50,861 bases of DNA from Azonexaceae bacterium (GCA_009469675.1 SSSZ01000013.1:1-50861); one strand, 5' to 3'. Shown: positions 1 to 8,668, counted from the stretch's first letter. The notes: generated from the letters alone by a model not told the origin. Numbers and translations are program-made.

Positions 1-440
1 AGGGTCGCGTAACGCTCGACGATAATGGTCTTCATGCCGAGGTCGGCGGCGCGGAAGGCGGCGGAATAGCCGCCGGGCCCGGCGCCGAGGACCAGCATCT
101 CGCATTCGAGGTCGGCGCCGCCGGCGTGGCTGCCGGCCACCGGGGCCGGCGCAGCGGCCGGGGCAGCCGCTTGTGGAACGGGAGCCGCAGCAGCTGCGGC
201 GCCCGCCTCGACCTTGATCAGTAGCGCGCCTTCGCTGACCTTGGAACCGAGCTGGACCAGGACTTCCTTGACCACGCCGGCGGCGGAGGACGGCACATCC
301 ATGGTGGCCTTGTCGGATTCCAGGGTGCAGATGGCGTCGTCGACCTTGATGGTGTCGCCCACCTTGACGAACAGGTCGATCACCGGGACATCGGAGAAAT
401 CGCCGATATCGGGGACTTTGACTTCGATGATTTGGCTCAT
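1..440 (-). CDS. lpdA: Dihydrolipoyl dehydrogenase with N-terminal lipoyl domain (partial, 3' end outside window)
   Basis: This is the E3 component of a 2-oxoacid dehydrogenase complex, which reoxidises dihydrolipoamide with NAD+. About 146 N-terminal residues are visible. Residues 1-80 are a biotinyl-lipoyl domain with the lipoylation motif ESDKATMDV (lipoyl Lys at about 44). An Ala/Pro-rich flexible linker follows at about 80-107. The FAD-binding Rossmann motif GAGPGGYSAAFRAADLG starts at about 119. The ATG at 438-440 is preceded by AGGGAGA. It lies 16 bp after the aceE stop, so the two are co-transcribed. The lipoyl domain plus linker at first suggests AceF, but the Rossmann motif settles it as Lpd. 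No separate E2 (aceF) gene lies between aceE and this gene. Confidence 0.95.
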   Translation of the reverse strand, partial: MSQIIEVKVPDIGDFSDVPVIDLFVKVGDTIKVDDAICTLESDKATMDVPSSAAGVVKEVLVQLGSKVSEGALLIKVEAGAAAAAAPVPQAAAPAAAPAPVAGSHAGGADLECEMLVLGAGPGGYSAAFRAADLGMKTIIVERYAT

Positions 441-456
441 GTTGTCTTTCTCCCTA

Positions 457-3141
457 TTAAACCGACAGCGGGTTCGGCTTGTTCGGGTCGAGGTTGTACT
501 TGACCAGGGCGGCGGCTACCTTTTCCCGCTCGATGCTGCCTTCGTCGGCCAGGGCCTTGAGGGCGGCCAGGGTGACCCAGCGGCGATCGACTTCGAAATG
601 GTGGCGCAGCGCTTCCCGGGTGTCGGAGCGACCGAAGCCGTCGGTGCCCAGGGCGACGTAGCTGCCCTTGACGAAGGGACGGATTTGCTCGGCGTAGAGC
701 TTGATGTAGTCGGTGGCGGCGACGACCGGACCCTTGGCGCCGTCGAGGCAGGCCTCGACGTGGCTCTTTTTCGGAGTTTCCAGCGGGTGCAGCAGGTTCC
801 AGCGGGCCGTGTCCTGGCCGTCGCGGGCCAGTTCGTTGAAGGACGGGCAGCCCCAGAGGTCGGCCTCGACGCCCCAGTCGGCCTTCAACAGCTCGGCGGC
901 GGCGATGACTTCGCGGAAGATGGTGCCCGAACCCAGAAGCTGGACGCGGGGATCCTTGCCCTTGCCGCCCTTCTTGAAGGAATACATGCCCTTGATGATG
1001 TCGGCCTCGGCGCCCTTCGGCATTTCCGGGTGCTCGTAGTTCTCGTTCATCACGGTGATGTAGTAGAAGACGTCTTCCTGCTCCTGGTGCATGCGGCGCA
1101 TGCCGTCCTGGGCGATGACGGCGACTTCGTACTGGAAGGTCGGGTCGTAGGAGATGCAGTTCGGCACCAGGTTGGCCAGGATCAGGCTGTGGCCGTCTTC
1201 GTGCTGCAGGCCTTCGCCGTTGAGCGTGGTGCGGCCGGCGGTGCCGCCGATGAGGAAGCCGCGGGCGCGCTGGTCGCCGGCAGCCCACACCAGGTCGAGG
1301 ACGCGCTGGAGGCCGAACATGGAGTAGCAGATGTAGAACGGAATGGTCTGCACGCCATGGACGGAATACGAGGTGGCGGCGGCGATCCAGTCGCTCATGG
1401 CGCCGGCTTCGTTGATCCCTTCCTGGAGAACCTGGCCGGTCTTCGACTCCTTGTAGAACATGAGTTGGTCATGGTCTTCGGGAACGTAGTTCTGGCCTTC
1501 CTGGTTCCAGATGCCGACCTGGCGGAACATGCCTTCCATGCCGAAGGTGCGGGACTCGTCGGGCACGATGGGCACGACGTTCTTGCCGACCTGCTTGTCC
1601 TTCAGGAGCATGTTCATGATGCGCACGATGGCCATCGTCGTGGACAGCTCGCGGCCTTCGCCGGAGGCCTTCAGCAGGGCGTCGAACTTGTCGAGGCCGG
1701 GGATGGCCAGGGGGTCGGCCTTGCGGCGGCGCTGCGGCAGGAAGCCGCCGAGGTCCATGCGGCGCTGGCGCATGTACTTGTATTCTTCCGAATCCTCGGC
1801 GAACTTCAGGTAGGGCAGTTCGTCGAGCTTGTCATCGGGCACCGGGATGGTGAAGCGGTCACGGAAGCGCTTGATCTGCTCGTGATCCATCTTCTTCTGC
1901 TGGTGGCTGATGTTCATGGCTTCACCGGCATCGCCCATGCCGAAGCCCTTGATGGTCTTGGCCAGGATCAGCGTCGGCTGGCCCTTGTGCTTCACGGCGC
2001 GGTCGTAGGCGGCGAAGATCTTGAAGATGTCGTGGCCGCCGCGGTTGAGTTGCCAGACCTCGTCGTCGGTCCAGTCGGCGACCAGGGCCTTGAGTTCGGG
2101 GGTGTTGAAGAAATGCTCGCGGACGTAGGCGCCGTTCTTGGCCTTGAAGGTCTGGTATTCGCCGTCCACCAGTTCCATCATGCGCTTCTTCAGGATGCCC
2201 TTGCTGTCGCGGGCGAAGAGGTTGTCCCAGTGGGTGCCCCAGATGAGCTTGATGACGTTCCAGCCGGCGCCGCGGAATTCCGATTCGAGTTCCTGGATGA
2301 TCTTGCCGTTGCCGCGCACCGGGCCGTCCAGGCGCTGCAGGTTGCAGTTGATGACGAAGACCAGGTTGTCGAGTTTTTCCCGGCCGGCCATGCCGATGGC
2401 GCCCAGCGATTCGACTTCGTCGGTCTCGCCGTCGCCGAGGAAGGCCCAGACCTTGCGCTGTTCCGCCTTGGCGGCGTCGATCAGGCCGCGGGAGGCGAGG
2501 TACTTCATGAAGCGGGCCTGGTAGATGGCCTGGATCGGACCCAGGCCCATGGAAACGGTCGGGAACTGCCAGAAATCGGGCATCAGCCAGGGGTGGGGGT
2601 AGGAGGAGATGCCCTTGCCGCCGGTTTCCTGGCGGAAGTTGTCCATCTGCTCTTCGGAAAGGCGGCCGAGCATGAAGGCGCGGGAATAGACGCCGGGGAC
2701 CGAGTGGCCCTGGAAGAAGATGAGGTCGCCGCCGGTGTCGTGCTCGACGCTCTTCCAGAAGTGCGAGAAGCCGACGTCGTACAGGGCGGCGGCGGAAGCG
2801 AAGGAGGCGATGTGGCCGCCAACGTTGGTGTCCTTGTTGGCGCGCACCACCATGGCCATGGCGTTCCAGCGGATATAGGAGTGGATCTTGATCTCCATGT
2901 CCGGGTTGCCCGGGTACTTGGGCTGCTGGCCGGCGGGGATGGTGTTGATGTACTCGGTGTTGGCCGAGTAGGGAATGTCAATGCCGCCTTCCCGGGCCTG
3001 GCCGATCAGTTTCTCGATCAGGTAGTGGGCGCGGTCGGCGCCTTCCTGGCTGACGACGCCTTGCAGGGCATCAAGCCATTCGCGGGTTTCCTGGGGGTCA
3101 ACATCGTTGGGATCGGGCAAAGCGCTGGGCTGATCGGCCAT
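457..3141 (-). CDS. aceE: Pyruvate dehydrogenase E1 component, homodimeric type
   Basis: This thiamine-diphosphate enzyme decarboxylates pyruvate and acetylates the lipoyl groups of E2, feeding acetyl-CoA to the TCA cycle. At 894 residues it is the usual length of the single-chain (homodimeric) E1. The TPP/Mg motif is visible as GDGETDE at about residues 236-242, with NCN at about 265-267. The transketolase-like middle and C-terminal domains continue to the end without a break. The ATG at 3139-3141 has a good AGGAG ribosome site 6-7 bp upstream. It is the first gene of a minus-strand operon with lpdA, and transcription starts from the 3142-3458 intergenic region. Confidence 0.98.
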   Translation of the reverse strand: MADQPSALPDPNDVDPQETREWLDALQGVVSQEGADRAHYLIEKLIGQAREGGIDIPYSANTEYINTIPAGQQPKYPGNPDMEIKIHSYIRWNAMAMVVRANKDTNVGGHIASFASAAALYDVGFSHFWKSVEHDTGGDLIFFQGHSVPGVYSRAFMLGRLSEEQMDNFRQETGGKGISSYPHPWLMPDFWQFPTVSMGLGPIQAIYQARFMKYLASRGLIDAAKAEQRKVWAFLGDGETDEVESLGAIGMAGREKLDNLVFVINCNLQRLDGPVRGNGKIIQELESEFRGAGWNVIKLIWGTHWDNLFARDSKGILKKRMMELVDGEYQTFKAKNGAYVREHFFNTPELKALVADWTDDEVWQLNRGGHDIFKIFAAYDRAVKHKGQPTLILAKTIKGFGMGDAGEAMNISHQQKKMDHEQIKRFRDRFTIPVPDDKLDELPYLKFAEDSEEYKYMRQRRMDLGGFLPQRRRKADPLAIPGLDKFDALLKASGEGRELSTTMAIVRIMNMLLKDKQVGKNVVPIVPDESRTFGMEGMFRQVGIWNQEGQNYVPEDHDQLMFYKESKTGQVLQEGINEAGAMSDWIAAATSYSVHGVQTIPFYICYSMFGLQRVLDLVWAAGDQRARGFLIGGTAGRTTLNGEGLQHEDGHSLILANLVPNCISYDPTFQYEVAVIAQDGMRRMHQEQEDVFYYITVMNENYEHPEMPKGAEADIIKGMYSFKKGGKGKDPRVQLLGSGTIFREVIAAAELLKADWGVEADLWGCPSFNELARDGQDTARWNLLHPLETPKKSHVEACLDGAKGPVVAATDYIKLYAEQIRPFVKGSYVALGTDGFGRSDTREALRHHFEVDRRWVTLAALKALADEGSIEREKVAAALVKYNLDPNKPNPLSV

Positions 3142-3458
3142 GGTACGTCTCCTAAACGTTGGTTTTCATTTTGTTGCGCCTGATCGGGGCGCAACAACTC
3201 TAACTCTTTGCGGGTCGCTTGTGGTAACCGGCGACAATTCTACCGGAAACCGGCAGCGTTTCACAATGTAAATCTGCGTTTCACGATGTGCAATTGTGGT
3301 TAACCCGTAAATCGGTTTTAGGCTGTTCCGTAATTTATAATTATGAAACCGAGAGTGTTGCACAGATTACAAAAAGTGGGGAGCTTGCGTTGCATCAAAT
3401 GTGATACTCCCGCCGTCCCTATAATCAAAGCTTTTGTCTCATTTTGCGAGGAGCAGTC
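3142..3458. promoter_or_regulatory. Divergent promoter region between aceE and iorA
   Basis: These 317 bp have no convincing gene and are more AT-rich than the surroundings. On the minus strand, TAGAAT (revcomp of 3236-3241 area, GGTAGAATTG context) is a plausible -10 for aceE. On the plus strand, TATAAT at 3420-3425 is 33 bp before the iorA start, though no clear -35 accompanies it at 17 bp. A second TATAAT lies at 3336-3341 inside an AT-rich palindrome-like stretch. Two direct repeats (next entry) lie at 3256-3289. Confidence 0.5.
3256..3289. repeat. Two direct repeats, possible operator upstream of aceE
   Basis: GCGTTTCACAATGT (3256-3269) and GCGTTTCACGATGT (3276-3289) match at 13 of 14 bases with a 20 bp period, so they present the same face of the helix two turns apart. 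They lie upstream (in the aceE direction) of the TAGAAT -10-like sequence. Binding of a regulator of pyruvate metabolism is inferred; the motif was not matched to a named family. Confidence 0.4.
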
Positions 3459-5321
3459 ATGGCGGCAGTAATGCCCGCGCCGGCGGCAAGCCGGCTTCTC
3501 ATGTCCGGAAACGAAGCGGTGGCGCGAGCGGTCTGGGAGTCGGGGGTGAAGGTCGCCGCCGCCTATCCGGGTACGCCTGCCACCGAGATGCTGGAAGAAA
3601 TCTCGACCTACCCCGACGTTTACGCCGAATGGTCGGTTAACGAGAAGGTTTCCCTGGAGGTCGCCATCGGCGCCGCCTTCGCCGGTTCCCGCTCGTTCTG
3701 CTGCATGAAGCACGTCGGGATGAACGTCGCCTCCGACGCCCTCATGACCTTGACCCTGACCGGCGTCATCGGCGGCCTGGTGATCGCCATCGCCGACGAC
3801 GTCGGGCTGTCGTCGTCCCAGAACGAGCAGGATTCGCGGTTCTGGGGCCGCTTCGCCCACCTGCCCGTCCTTGAGCCTGCCGATTCGCAGGAGGCCTACG
3901 CCATGACCAAGGTCGCCTTCGACCTCTCGGAACGCTTCCAGGTGCCGGTGATCCTGCGTATGACCACCCGCATCAACCACGTCAAGGCGCTGGTCACGGT
4001 CGGGGCGCGTAGCGAGCGGGCCGGGGCCGGGTTCAAGAAGGATCCGGGCCGCTGGGTGATGACCCCGGCCGGCGCGGTCAAGCGGATTCCCTTGATGTTC
4101 GAGCGCGATGTCGAACTGAGGAAGCTGGCCGAGGAATCGCCCCTCAACGTTCTCGAAAACGGCAGCGACCGCCGGGTCGGTTACATCACCTCGGGCACCG
4201 CCTACATGCACGTCAAGGAGTGTTTTCCCGAGGCGCCGGTATTGAAGCTCGGACTCTCCTGCCCGGTGCCGGTGGAGCGCTGCCGCGAACTGGCCGCCCT
4301 GGTTGACCAGGTGGTGGTGGTCGAGGAGGTCGAACCCCTGGTCGAGATGGAATTGAAGGCCGCCGGCCTGGCCGTGCTGGGCAAGGACATCCTGCCCCGC
4401 CAGGGCGAGCTGGCGCCCCACGTCCTCAAGCCGGCCATCGCCCGGCTCCTCGGTGAACCGGTGCCGGAAATGAAGGTGGCGCCGCCCATGCCGGTCTTCC
4501 CGCGGCCGCCGACGATGTGCGTGGCCTGCCCCCACCTGGGCGTCTATTACACTTTGTCACAGGTCAAGAACCTCACCATCTCCGGCGACATCGGCTGCTA
4601 CACCCTGGGCGCCGGGCACCCGTGGAACGCGCTCGATACCTGCATTTCCATGGGCGCTTCCATGGGCATCGCCCTCGGTCTCGACAAGGGCCGGGGCGAG
4701 GCCGACAAGGACAAGCGCATCCTTGCCGTGATCGGCGATTCGACCTTCCTGCACATGGGCATGCAGGGCCTTCTCGACATCGTCTATAACAAGGGCAACG
4801 TCACCATCCTGCTCCTCGACAACCGGGCGGTGGGCATGACCGGCGGCCAGAACAACCCGGGCAACGGCTACGACCTCTACGACAATGCGGCGCCCAAGGT
4901 CGATTTTGCCAAGCTCTGCGAATCTCTGGGGGTCAAGAAGGAACGCATCCATACGGTGGACCCCTACCAGTTGCCGGTGCTCTTCAAGACCATCCGAGAC
5001 GAGATCAAGGTTCCCGAGGTGTCGGTCATCATCACCGACCAGCCCTGCGTCCTCACCAAGGCCTATCACAAGCAGCGGGCCTACGCGGTGATCGACGACA
5101 AGTGCACCGGTTGCGGCAATTGCATCGAGGTCGGCTGCCCGGCCATCCACGTCACCCGGCGCGGCAAGGAGGTCAAGGCCAGCGGCCGCGAGGTCGATCT
5201 CGCCTTCGTGCGCATCGAGACTTCGGTGTGTACCGGCTGCGGCCTCTGCCTGCAGCCCTGCGCCCCCGACGCCATCGTCCATTACGAACCGGTTTCGCCG
5301 ATTCGCCTGGTCAAGAACTAA
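3459..5321 (+). CDS. iorA: Indolepyruvate:ferredoxin oxidoreductase, alpha subunit
   Basis: This TPP-dependent 2-oxoacid:ferredoxin oxidoreductase subunit converts aryl pyruvates (indolepyruvate, phenylpyruvate) to aryl-acyl-CoA in aromatic amino acid breakdown. It has 620 residues from the ATG at 3459, chosen because GAGGAG sits 5 bp upstream; an in-frame TTG at 3444 overlaps that ribosome site. The N-terminal pyrimidine-binding domain contains YPGTPATEM. GDIGCY (about 376) and GDSTF (about 426), with a later DNRAVGMTGGQ, form the TPP site. The C-terminal ferredoxin domain has two cysteine sets: C549/552/555/560 (the CX2CX2CX4C spacing seen in IorA) and C591/594/597/601. iorB follows 10 bp later. 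Confidence 0.95.
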   Translation: MAAVMPAPAASRLLMSGNEAVARAVWESGVKVAAAYPGTPATEMLEEISTYPDVYAEWSVNEKVSLEVAIGAAFAGSRSFCCMKHVGMNVASDALMTLTLTGVIGGLVIAIADDVGLSSSQNEQDSRFWGRFAHLPVLEPADSQEAYAMTKVAFDLSERFQVPVILRMTTRINHVKALVTVGARSERAGAGFKKDPGRWVMTPAGAVKRIPLMFERDVELRKLAEESPLNVLENGSDRRVGYITSGTAYMHVKECFPEAPVLKLGLSCPVPVERCRELAALVDQVVVVEEVEPLVEMELKAAGLAVLGKDILPRQGELAPHVLKPAIARLLGEPVPEMKVAPPMPVFPRPPTMCVACPHLGVYYTLSQVKNLTISGDIGCYTLGAGHPWNALDTCISMGASMGIALGLDKGRGEADKDKRILAVIGDSTFLHMGMQGLLDIVYNKGNVTILLLDNRAVGMTGGQNNPGNGYDLYDNAAPKVDFAKLCESLGVKKERIHTVDPYQLPVLFKTIRDEIKVPEVSVIITDQPCVLTKAYHKQRAYAVIDDKCTGCGNCIEVGCPAIHVTRRGKEVKASGREVDLAFVRIETSVCTGCGLCLQPCAPDAIVHYEPVSPIRLVKN

Positions 5322-5331
5322 GGAGTCGATC

Positions 5332-5943
5332 TTGCATTCCACGACCAATATCCTCGTTGTCGGCATCGGTGGCCAGGGGGTCATGACCGCTACCGAGATC
5401 CTCGCCGAAGCCGCCATCGCCCTCGGCCACGACGCCAAGAAGACCGAAGTCGCCGGCATGGCGCAGCGTGGCGGGGTGGTTTCGTCTCACCTGCGTTTCG
5501 GCAAGAAGGTGCTCTCGCCCCAGATCACGCCGGGCACCGCCGACGTGCTCCTCGGCTTCGAAGCCGCCGAGGGCATGCGCTGGCGCCACATGCTGCGGCC
5601 CGAGGGCATTGCCCTGATGAATACGGCCAGGCTGGTGCCGCCGGTGGTCGAACTCGGGCTTTACGATTACCCGGAAGACCCCATTGCCGCCATGAAGGCG
5701 GCGGGAACCCGGGTCATCGCCTTCGACGCCACGACCATCGCCCTCGACCTTGGCGATATCCGCCTGGGCAATACCGTCATGCTCGGCGCCATCGCCGACC
5801 ACCTGCCGTTTTCCGCCGACGTCTTGCAGGAATGCGTCCTCCAGCGCTTTCGCCGCAAGGGTGAACAGGTCGTCGACCAGAACCGGCGGGCCTTCGAGGC
5901 CGGCCGGGCGGCGGTGGGCGAAGCCCAGATGGCGGCGGCCTGA
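5332..5943 (+). CDS. iorB: Indolepyruvate:ferredoxin oxidoreductase, beta subunit
   Basis: The 203-residue gamma-type domain partner of IorA carries GIGGQGVMTATEIL near residue 11, the hallmark of POR/IOR gamma domains, and the AGMAQRGGVVSSHLR segment typical of IorB. The start is TTG at 5332-5334, with AAGGAG 6 bp upstream overlapping the iorA stop region; no ATG occurs early enough to include the GxGGQG motif. It is translated from the iorA transcript, and a factor-independent terminator follows the stop codon. Function as IOR rather than a generic KGOR/POR is supported by the paired alpha subunit with a fused ferredoxin domain. Confidence 0.94.
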   Translation: MHSTTNILVVGIGGQGVMTATEILAEAAIALGHDAKKTEVAGMAQRGGVVSSHLRFGKKVLSPQITPGTADVLLGFEAAEGMRWRHMLRPEGIALMNTARLVPPVVELGLYDYPEDPIAAMKAAGTRVIAFDATTIALDLGDIRLGNTVMLGAIADHLPFSADVLQECVLQRFRRKGEQVVDQNRRAFEAGRAAVGEAQMAAA

Positions 5944-5962
5944 GTTTTTTCGTACCCCTGCA

Positions 5963-5992
5963 AGAGGCCGGTTCGCCGGCCTTTTCCTTTTT
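5963..5992 (+). terminator. Rho-independent terminator after iorAB
   Basis: The stem GGCCGG (5966-5971) / CCGGCC (5976-5981) closes a TTCG loop and extends by A-T pairs, followed by TTTT, CC and TTTTT. It begins 20 bp after the iorB stop. Confidence 0.8.
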
Positions 5993-6111
5993 GGCGCTTC
6001 GGGGTCCGGCGGTGGCACCTGGCGGCAGGGATCCAGGCCCCCGGCCGAGGGGCTTTGCCGGCTGGCCGGGCGGCGCACCGGCCCCGGCGGGGACTTCTCC
6101 TGACCCGGCAG

Positions 6112-7725
6112 TCAGGCGACGCAGACGCGGTTGCGCCCGGTTTCCTTGGCCTCATAAAGGGCGTCGTCGGCCCGCCGAGCCAGGGCGTCGAAGCTTTCTC
6201 CCGGCCGGGTGTTGGCCAGGCCGACGCTGCAGGTGACGGGTCCGACCCCGGGGAATTGTTCCGCCGCCACCCGTTCCCGCAGCTTTTCGGCGAACTGGAG
6301 CGCCGCTTCCGGCCGGGTTTCCGGCGCCAGGACGACGAACTCCTCGCCGCCCCAGCGGGCCAGGAGGTCGCTCGTCCGCAGGTTGCGGCGCAGCACCTCG
6401 GCGAAGCCCTTGAGCACCTCGTCGCCGACGGCGTGGCCGTGCTCGTCGTTGACCCGCTTGAAGTGGTCGATGTCGATGAAGAGATAGGCGCATTCGGTGC
6501 CGTAGCGGTCGGCGCGGCTCATTTCCCGGGCGGTGGATTTCATAAAACTGCGGCGATTCATGATGCCGGTCAGCTCGTCGGTGGAGGCCAGTCGCTCCTT
6601 GTCGCGGATCAGTGAGTCGGTGAATTCGAGCAATTGGTTGAGGGAATGGCCGATGTGGCTGAACTCGTCGCTTTTCCCCCCGGGATGCAGGCGCAGCGTG
6701 AAGTTCTCCTCTTCGATGATGTTGCCCAGGGTGCGCTGCAGTTCGTTCAGGGCCCGCAGGATGCGGGCGATGGTCAACATGGCGAAGAGGCTGACGAGGA
6801 GGCCGGCCATCACGGCCGTCACGGCGAAGATGTTGAGATTGCGCTTCTTGCTGTCGATATCGGCGCTGGCCAGGTTGATCTGCTTTTGATAGGTGCTGTC
6901 TTCGACTGCCTTGAAATGATCGATGACCGCGGTCGAGTTGCTCCACCACTTTTCCGAATCGACGTGGCTCGCCACATAACCGGGCTGCAGGGCGGCTTCG
7001 ACCGTGGCGATGACGCGCAGGTATTCCCGCGACTGGAAGTAGGGGTTGATCGCCGCGTAGTCGGCGCTTGGCAGGCCGCGCAGGAACTCGTGGGCGTGCT
7101 GCTGGAAGAGGCCGTAGTAAATGGCCAGGTCGACGAAATCCCGGGGATTGGGTTTTTCCTGGGAGGCGATGAAATAGACCGTCGCCCGGATCAGCCCCAG
7201 GGCTTCGCGGGCCGCCGCCAGTTCGACGGCGGTGTAGGTGGCGATGGCAAAACGCGTTCCGTCGTGGACGGGAACGTGGGTGGCGATGGCATCGAGGAGT
7301 TCGGAAATCGCCGAGGTGTAGAAATCGCGGGTGTATTGCCAGCTCACCTGACCGCCGTCGATGCTGCGGCGGATTTCGCTGAGCCGCCTTTCCAGGTCCG
7401 CCAGACGGCCCTGGGAGATCAGCCCCGGCGCCGGGCGATCGGGGGCGATCAGCCGGCCGAGGGCGGCGTCGGTGTCTTCGCGGCTCTTGGTGACCCGGGC
7501 CAGATAGTCGCTCGAACGATTGGCCAGGAAGCCCCCGCTGCTCCCCCTTTCCCGCTGCAACTTGTGGATCAGTTCGGAGTGCTGGCGGATCAGCGCCACA
7601 TGGCCGACCTGGGCCTCGAGGCCGGCGATTCTCTCCCGGCCGTCGAGATAGACGATGAACAGGGCCGAAATCGCACCGATCACGGCGGTCAGGGCGAGCA
7701 AGGCGATGCGCAGGCGTATGGGCAT
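6112..7725 (-). CDS. Membrane diguanylate cyclase with NIT sensor domain (NIT-HAMP-GGDEF)
   Basis: It is predicted to make cyclic di-GMP from two GTP in response to a periplasmic signal. TM1 spans about residues 5-27. The periplasmic region contains the NIT-type signature LIHKLQRERGSSGGFL (nitrate/nitrite-sensing family). TM2 is at about 290-315, then a HAMP-like linker, then GGDEF. The active-site motif is RWGGEEF, and RTSD five residues before it is an intact I-site for product inhibition. The ATG at 7725 was preferred (537 aa, weak GGGA upstream); an in-frame TTG at 7755 adds ten residues. The ligand is inferred from domain family only. Confidence 0.9.
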   Translation of the reverse strand: MPIRLRIALLALTAVIGAISALFIVYLDGRERIAGLEAQVGHVALIRQHSELIHKLQRERGSSGGFLANRSSDYLARVTKSREDTDAALGRLIAPDRPAPGLISQGRLADLERRLSEIRRSIDGGQVSWQYTRDFYTSAISELLDAIATHVPVHDGTRFAIATYTAVELAAAREALGLIRATVYFIASQEKPNPRDFVDLAIYYGLFQQHAHEFLRGLPSADYAAINPYFQSREYLRVIATVEAALQPGYVASHVDSEKWWSNSTAVIDHFKAVEDSTYQKQINLASADIDSKKRNLNIFAVTAVMAGLLVSLFAMLTIARILRALNELQRTLGNIIEEENFTLRLHPGGKSDEFSHIGHSLNQLLEFTDSLIRDKERLASTDELTGIMNRRSFMKSTAREMSRADRYGTECAYLFIDIDHFKRVNDEHGHAVGDEVLKGFAEVLRRNLRTSDLLARWGGEEFVVLAPETRPEAALQFAEKLRERVAAEQFPGVGPVTCSVGLANTRPGESFDALARRADDALYEAKETGRNRVCVA

Positions 7726-7799
7726 GAAATTCCCGGCGGGTCCGGGCAGGCTCAATTCCGGTAGTCAAGCCGCGAACCGGGCGCCAGCCGCGGCACGAA

Positions 7800-7852
7800 G
7801 CCTCAGGGTTTGCGAAGGTTACCGGAGAAAGACCTTCTCATAAGCCTGAGGC
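7800..7852 (-). promoter_or_regulatory. Nested hairpin in the 5' leader of the GGDEF gene
   Basis: The outer arms GCCTCAGG (7800-7807) and CCTGAGGC (7845-7852) are exact complements. Inside, GAAGGT (7815-7820) and ACCTTC (7832-7837) are also exact complements. On the minus strand this gives an 8 bp stem, an almost symmetric internal loop (7/6-7 nt), a 6 bp stem and a 12 nt loop, lying about 75-130 nt before the diguanylate cyclase start. It does not have a U-tract, so it is not a simple terminator. A cis-regulatory RNA is an inference. Confidence 0.4.
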
Positions 7853-7887
7853 GAATGCAAATCGCCTTGGCGGCCCATGACGCTGGG

Positions 7888-8334
7888 TTAGCCTGCGGCC
7901 GGCAGAGCGGCTTCCGACGCCCGGGCGTAGAAGGCCGGCGGCAGGGGCGCGACCTGACGTTTCTCGTAGTCGAAGAAGACGATGCCGGTCTTGCCGCGGG
8001 CGACCTCCCGGCCGCTTTTTTTCTCGTTCATGCGCCACAACAGGTCGCAACCCCGGCTGCCGAACTCGCCGGCCCCCATGGCGACCACCATGACCTCGCC
8101 GTGGAAGGCCTCGGAGCGGTACTGGAGCGCCGCATCGGCGACGATGATGCCGACGCCTTCGACATCCATTTCGGAGTATCCCAGGGACTGCAGGTAGCGC
8201 AGCCGCGCTTCGGAAACCACCGAGAGCAGCAGGGCGTTGTCGAGGTGGCCGCCATAGTTCATGTGGCTAAGGTAAAGGGTGATTTCGGTGGAAAAGGGCA
8301 GGGGGTCGGGCAGGTCGATCTGGATACGGGCCAT
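7888..8334 (-). CDS. Acyl-CoA thioesterase, hot-dog fold (4HBT, YbgC/FadM-like)
   Basis: This 148-residue single-domain protein has the length and layout of 4HBT thioesterases. The N-terminal YLSHMNYGGHLDNA segment corresponds to the substrate-contacting loop (usually xHVNNxxY), and SEARLRYLQSLG follows as the long helix. These enzymes hydrolyse acyl-CoA thioesters; the acyl specificity cannot be read from the sequence. It is transcribed toward the GGDEF gene, with about 160 bp between them that holds a nested hairpin, so co-transcription is uncertain. It is divergent from mraZ. Confidence 0.85.
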   Translation of the reverse strand: MARIQIDLPDPLPFSTEITLYLSHMNYGGHLDNALLLSVVSEARLRYLQSLGYSEMDVEGVGIIVADAALQYRSEAFHGEVMVVAMGAGEFGSRGCDLLWRMNEKKSGREVARGKTGIVFFDYEKRQVAPLPPAFYARASEAALPAAG

Positions 8335-8596
8335 GGTCTTCTCGCGGAGGGTAGGGCGCCGGGAGCATAAACAGGGTGGGCGTCGATGTCCATCCGGCGG
8401 CGGCGTTCAATCGTCTCCCACTTTTTACCACCATGACATGCCGCCAGCCGTCTTCTCCCGGACGCGGGAACTCCTGATAAACAACATTAAGTGTGATTTT
8501 TGGAACGTTGATTTTTAACGGATAATTTTCTCAAGATTGACCTCCGGAAACTCAGCTAAGTCCTTGTCGCGACAGAAAAAAATCCTGTTTTGGCTA
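8335..8596. other. Intergenic region upstream of the dcw cluster
   Basis: The full gap between the thioesterase and mraZ is 334 bp (8335-8668). The left part (8335-8596) shows no gene-like ORF on either strand and is notably AT-rich from about 8470 onward, as expected for promoters. The right part carries the mraZ promoter and operator listed separately. The thioesterase promoter should also lie here, but no clear -35/-10 pair was found. Confidence 0.4.
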
Positions 8597-8625
8597 TTGA
8601 CTCCTCAATTCCATTGCTCTAAAGT
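8597..8625 (+). promoter_or_regulatory. Promoter of the dcw cluster (Pmra-like)
   Basis: TTGACT (8597-8602), a 17 bp spacer and TAAAGT (8620-8625) match sigma-70 consensus. The -10 runs directly into the MraZ-type repeats, so a bound repressor would cover the transcription start. Confidence 0.7.
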
Positions 8626-8664
8626 GGGTAAACGTGTTGAAAAGTGGGTAAACGGGGGAAAGTT
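8621..8664 (+). promoter_or_regulatory. MraZ operator: four 10-bp direct repeats
   Basis: At a strict 10 bp period the sequence reads TGGGTAAACG (8625), TGTTGAAAAG (8635), TGGGTAAACG (8645), GGGGGAAAGT (8655). MraZ is known to bind TGGG-type boxes repeated at 10 bp just upstream of its own gene, repressing the dcw operon. Boxes 1 and 3 are perfect and 2 and 4 are degenerate. Confidence 0.75.
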
Positions 8665-8668
8665 AAGC

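Noticed and set aside
214-3183. A 989-codon plus-strand open frame
   Set aside because: It lies antisense to aceE and lpdA, which have full family motifs. Long antisense frames are expected in high-GC DNA; the same applies to the 914-codon frame opposite secA (28465-31209).
7800-7852. GEMM (c-di-GMP-I) riboswitch before the GGDEF gene
   Set aside because: The conserved GEMM core bases and tetraloop receptor are not seen; only generic nested stems are present.
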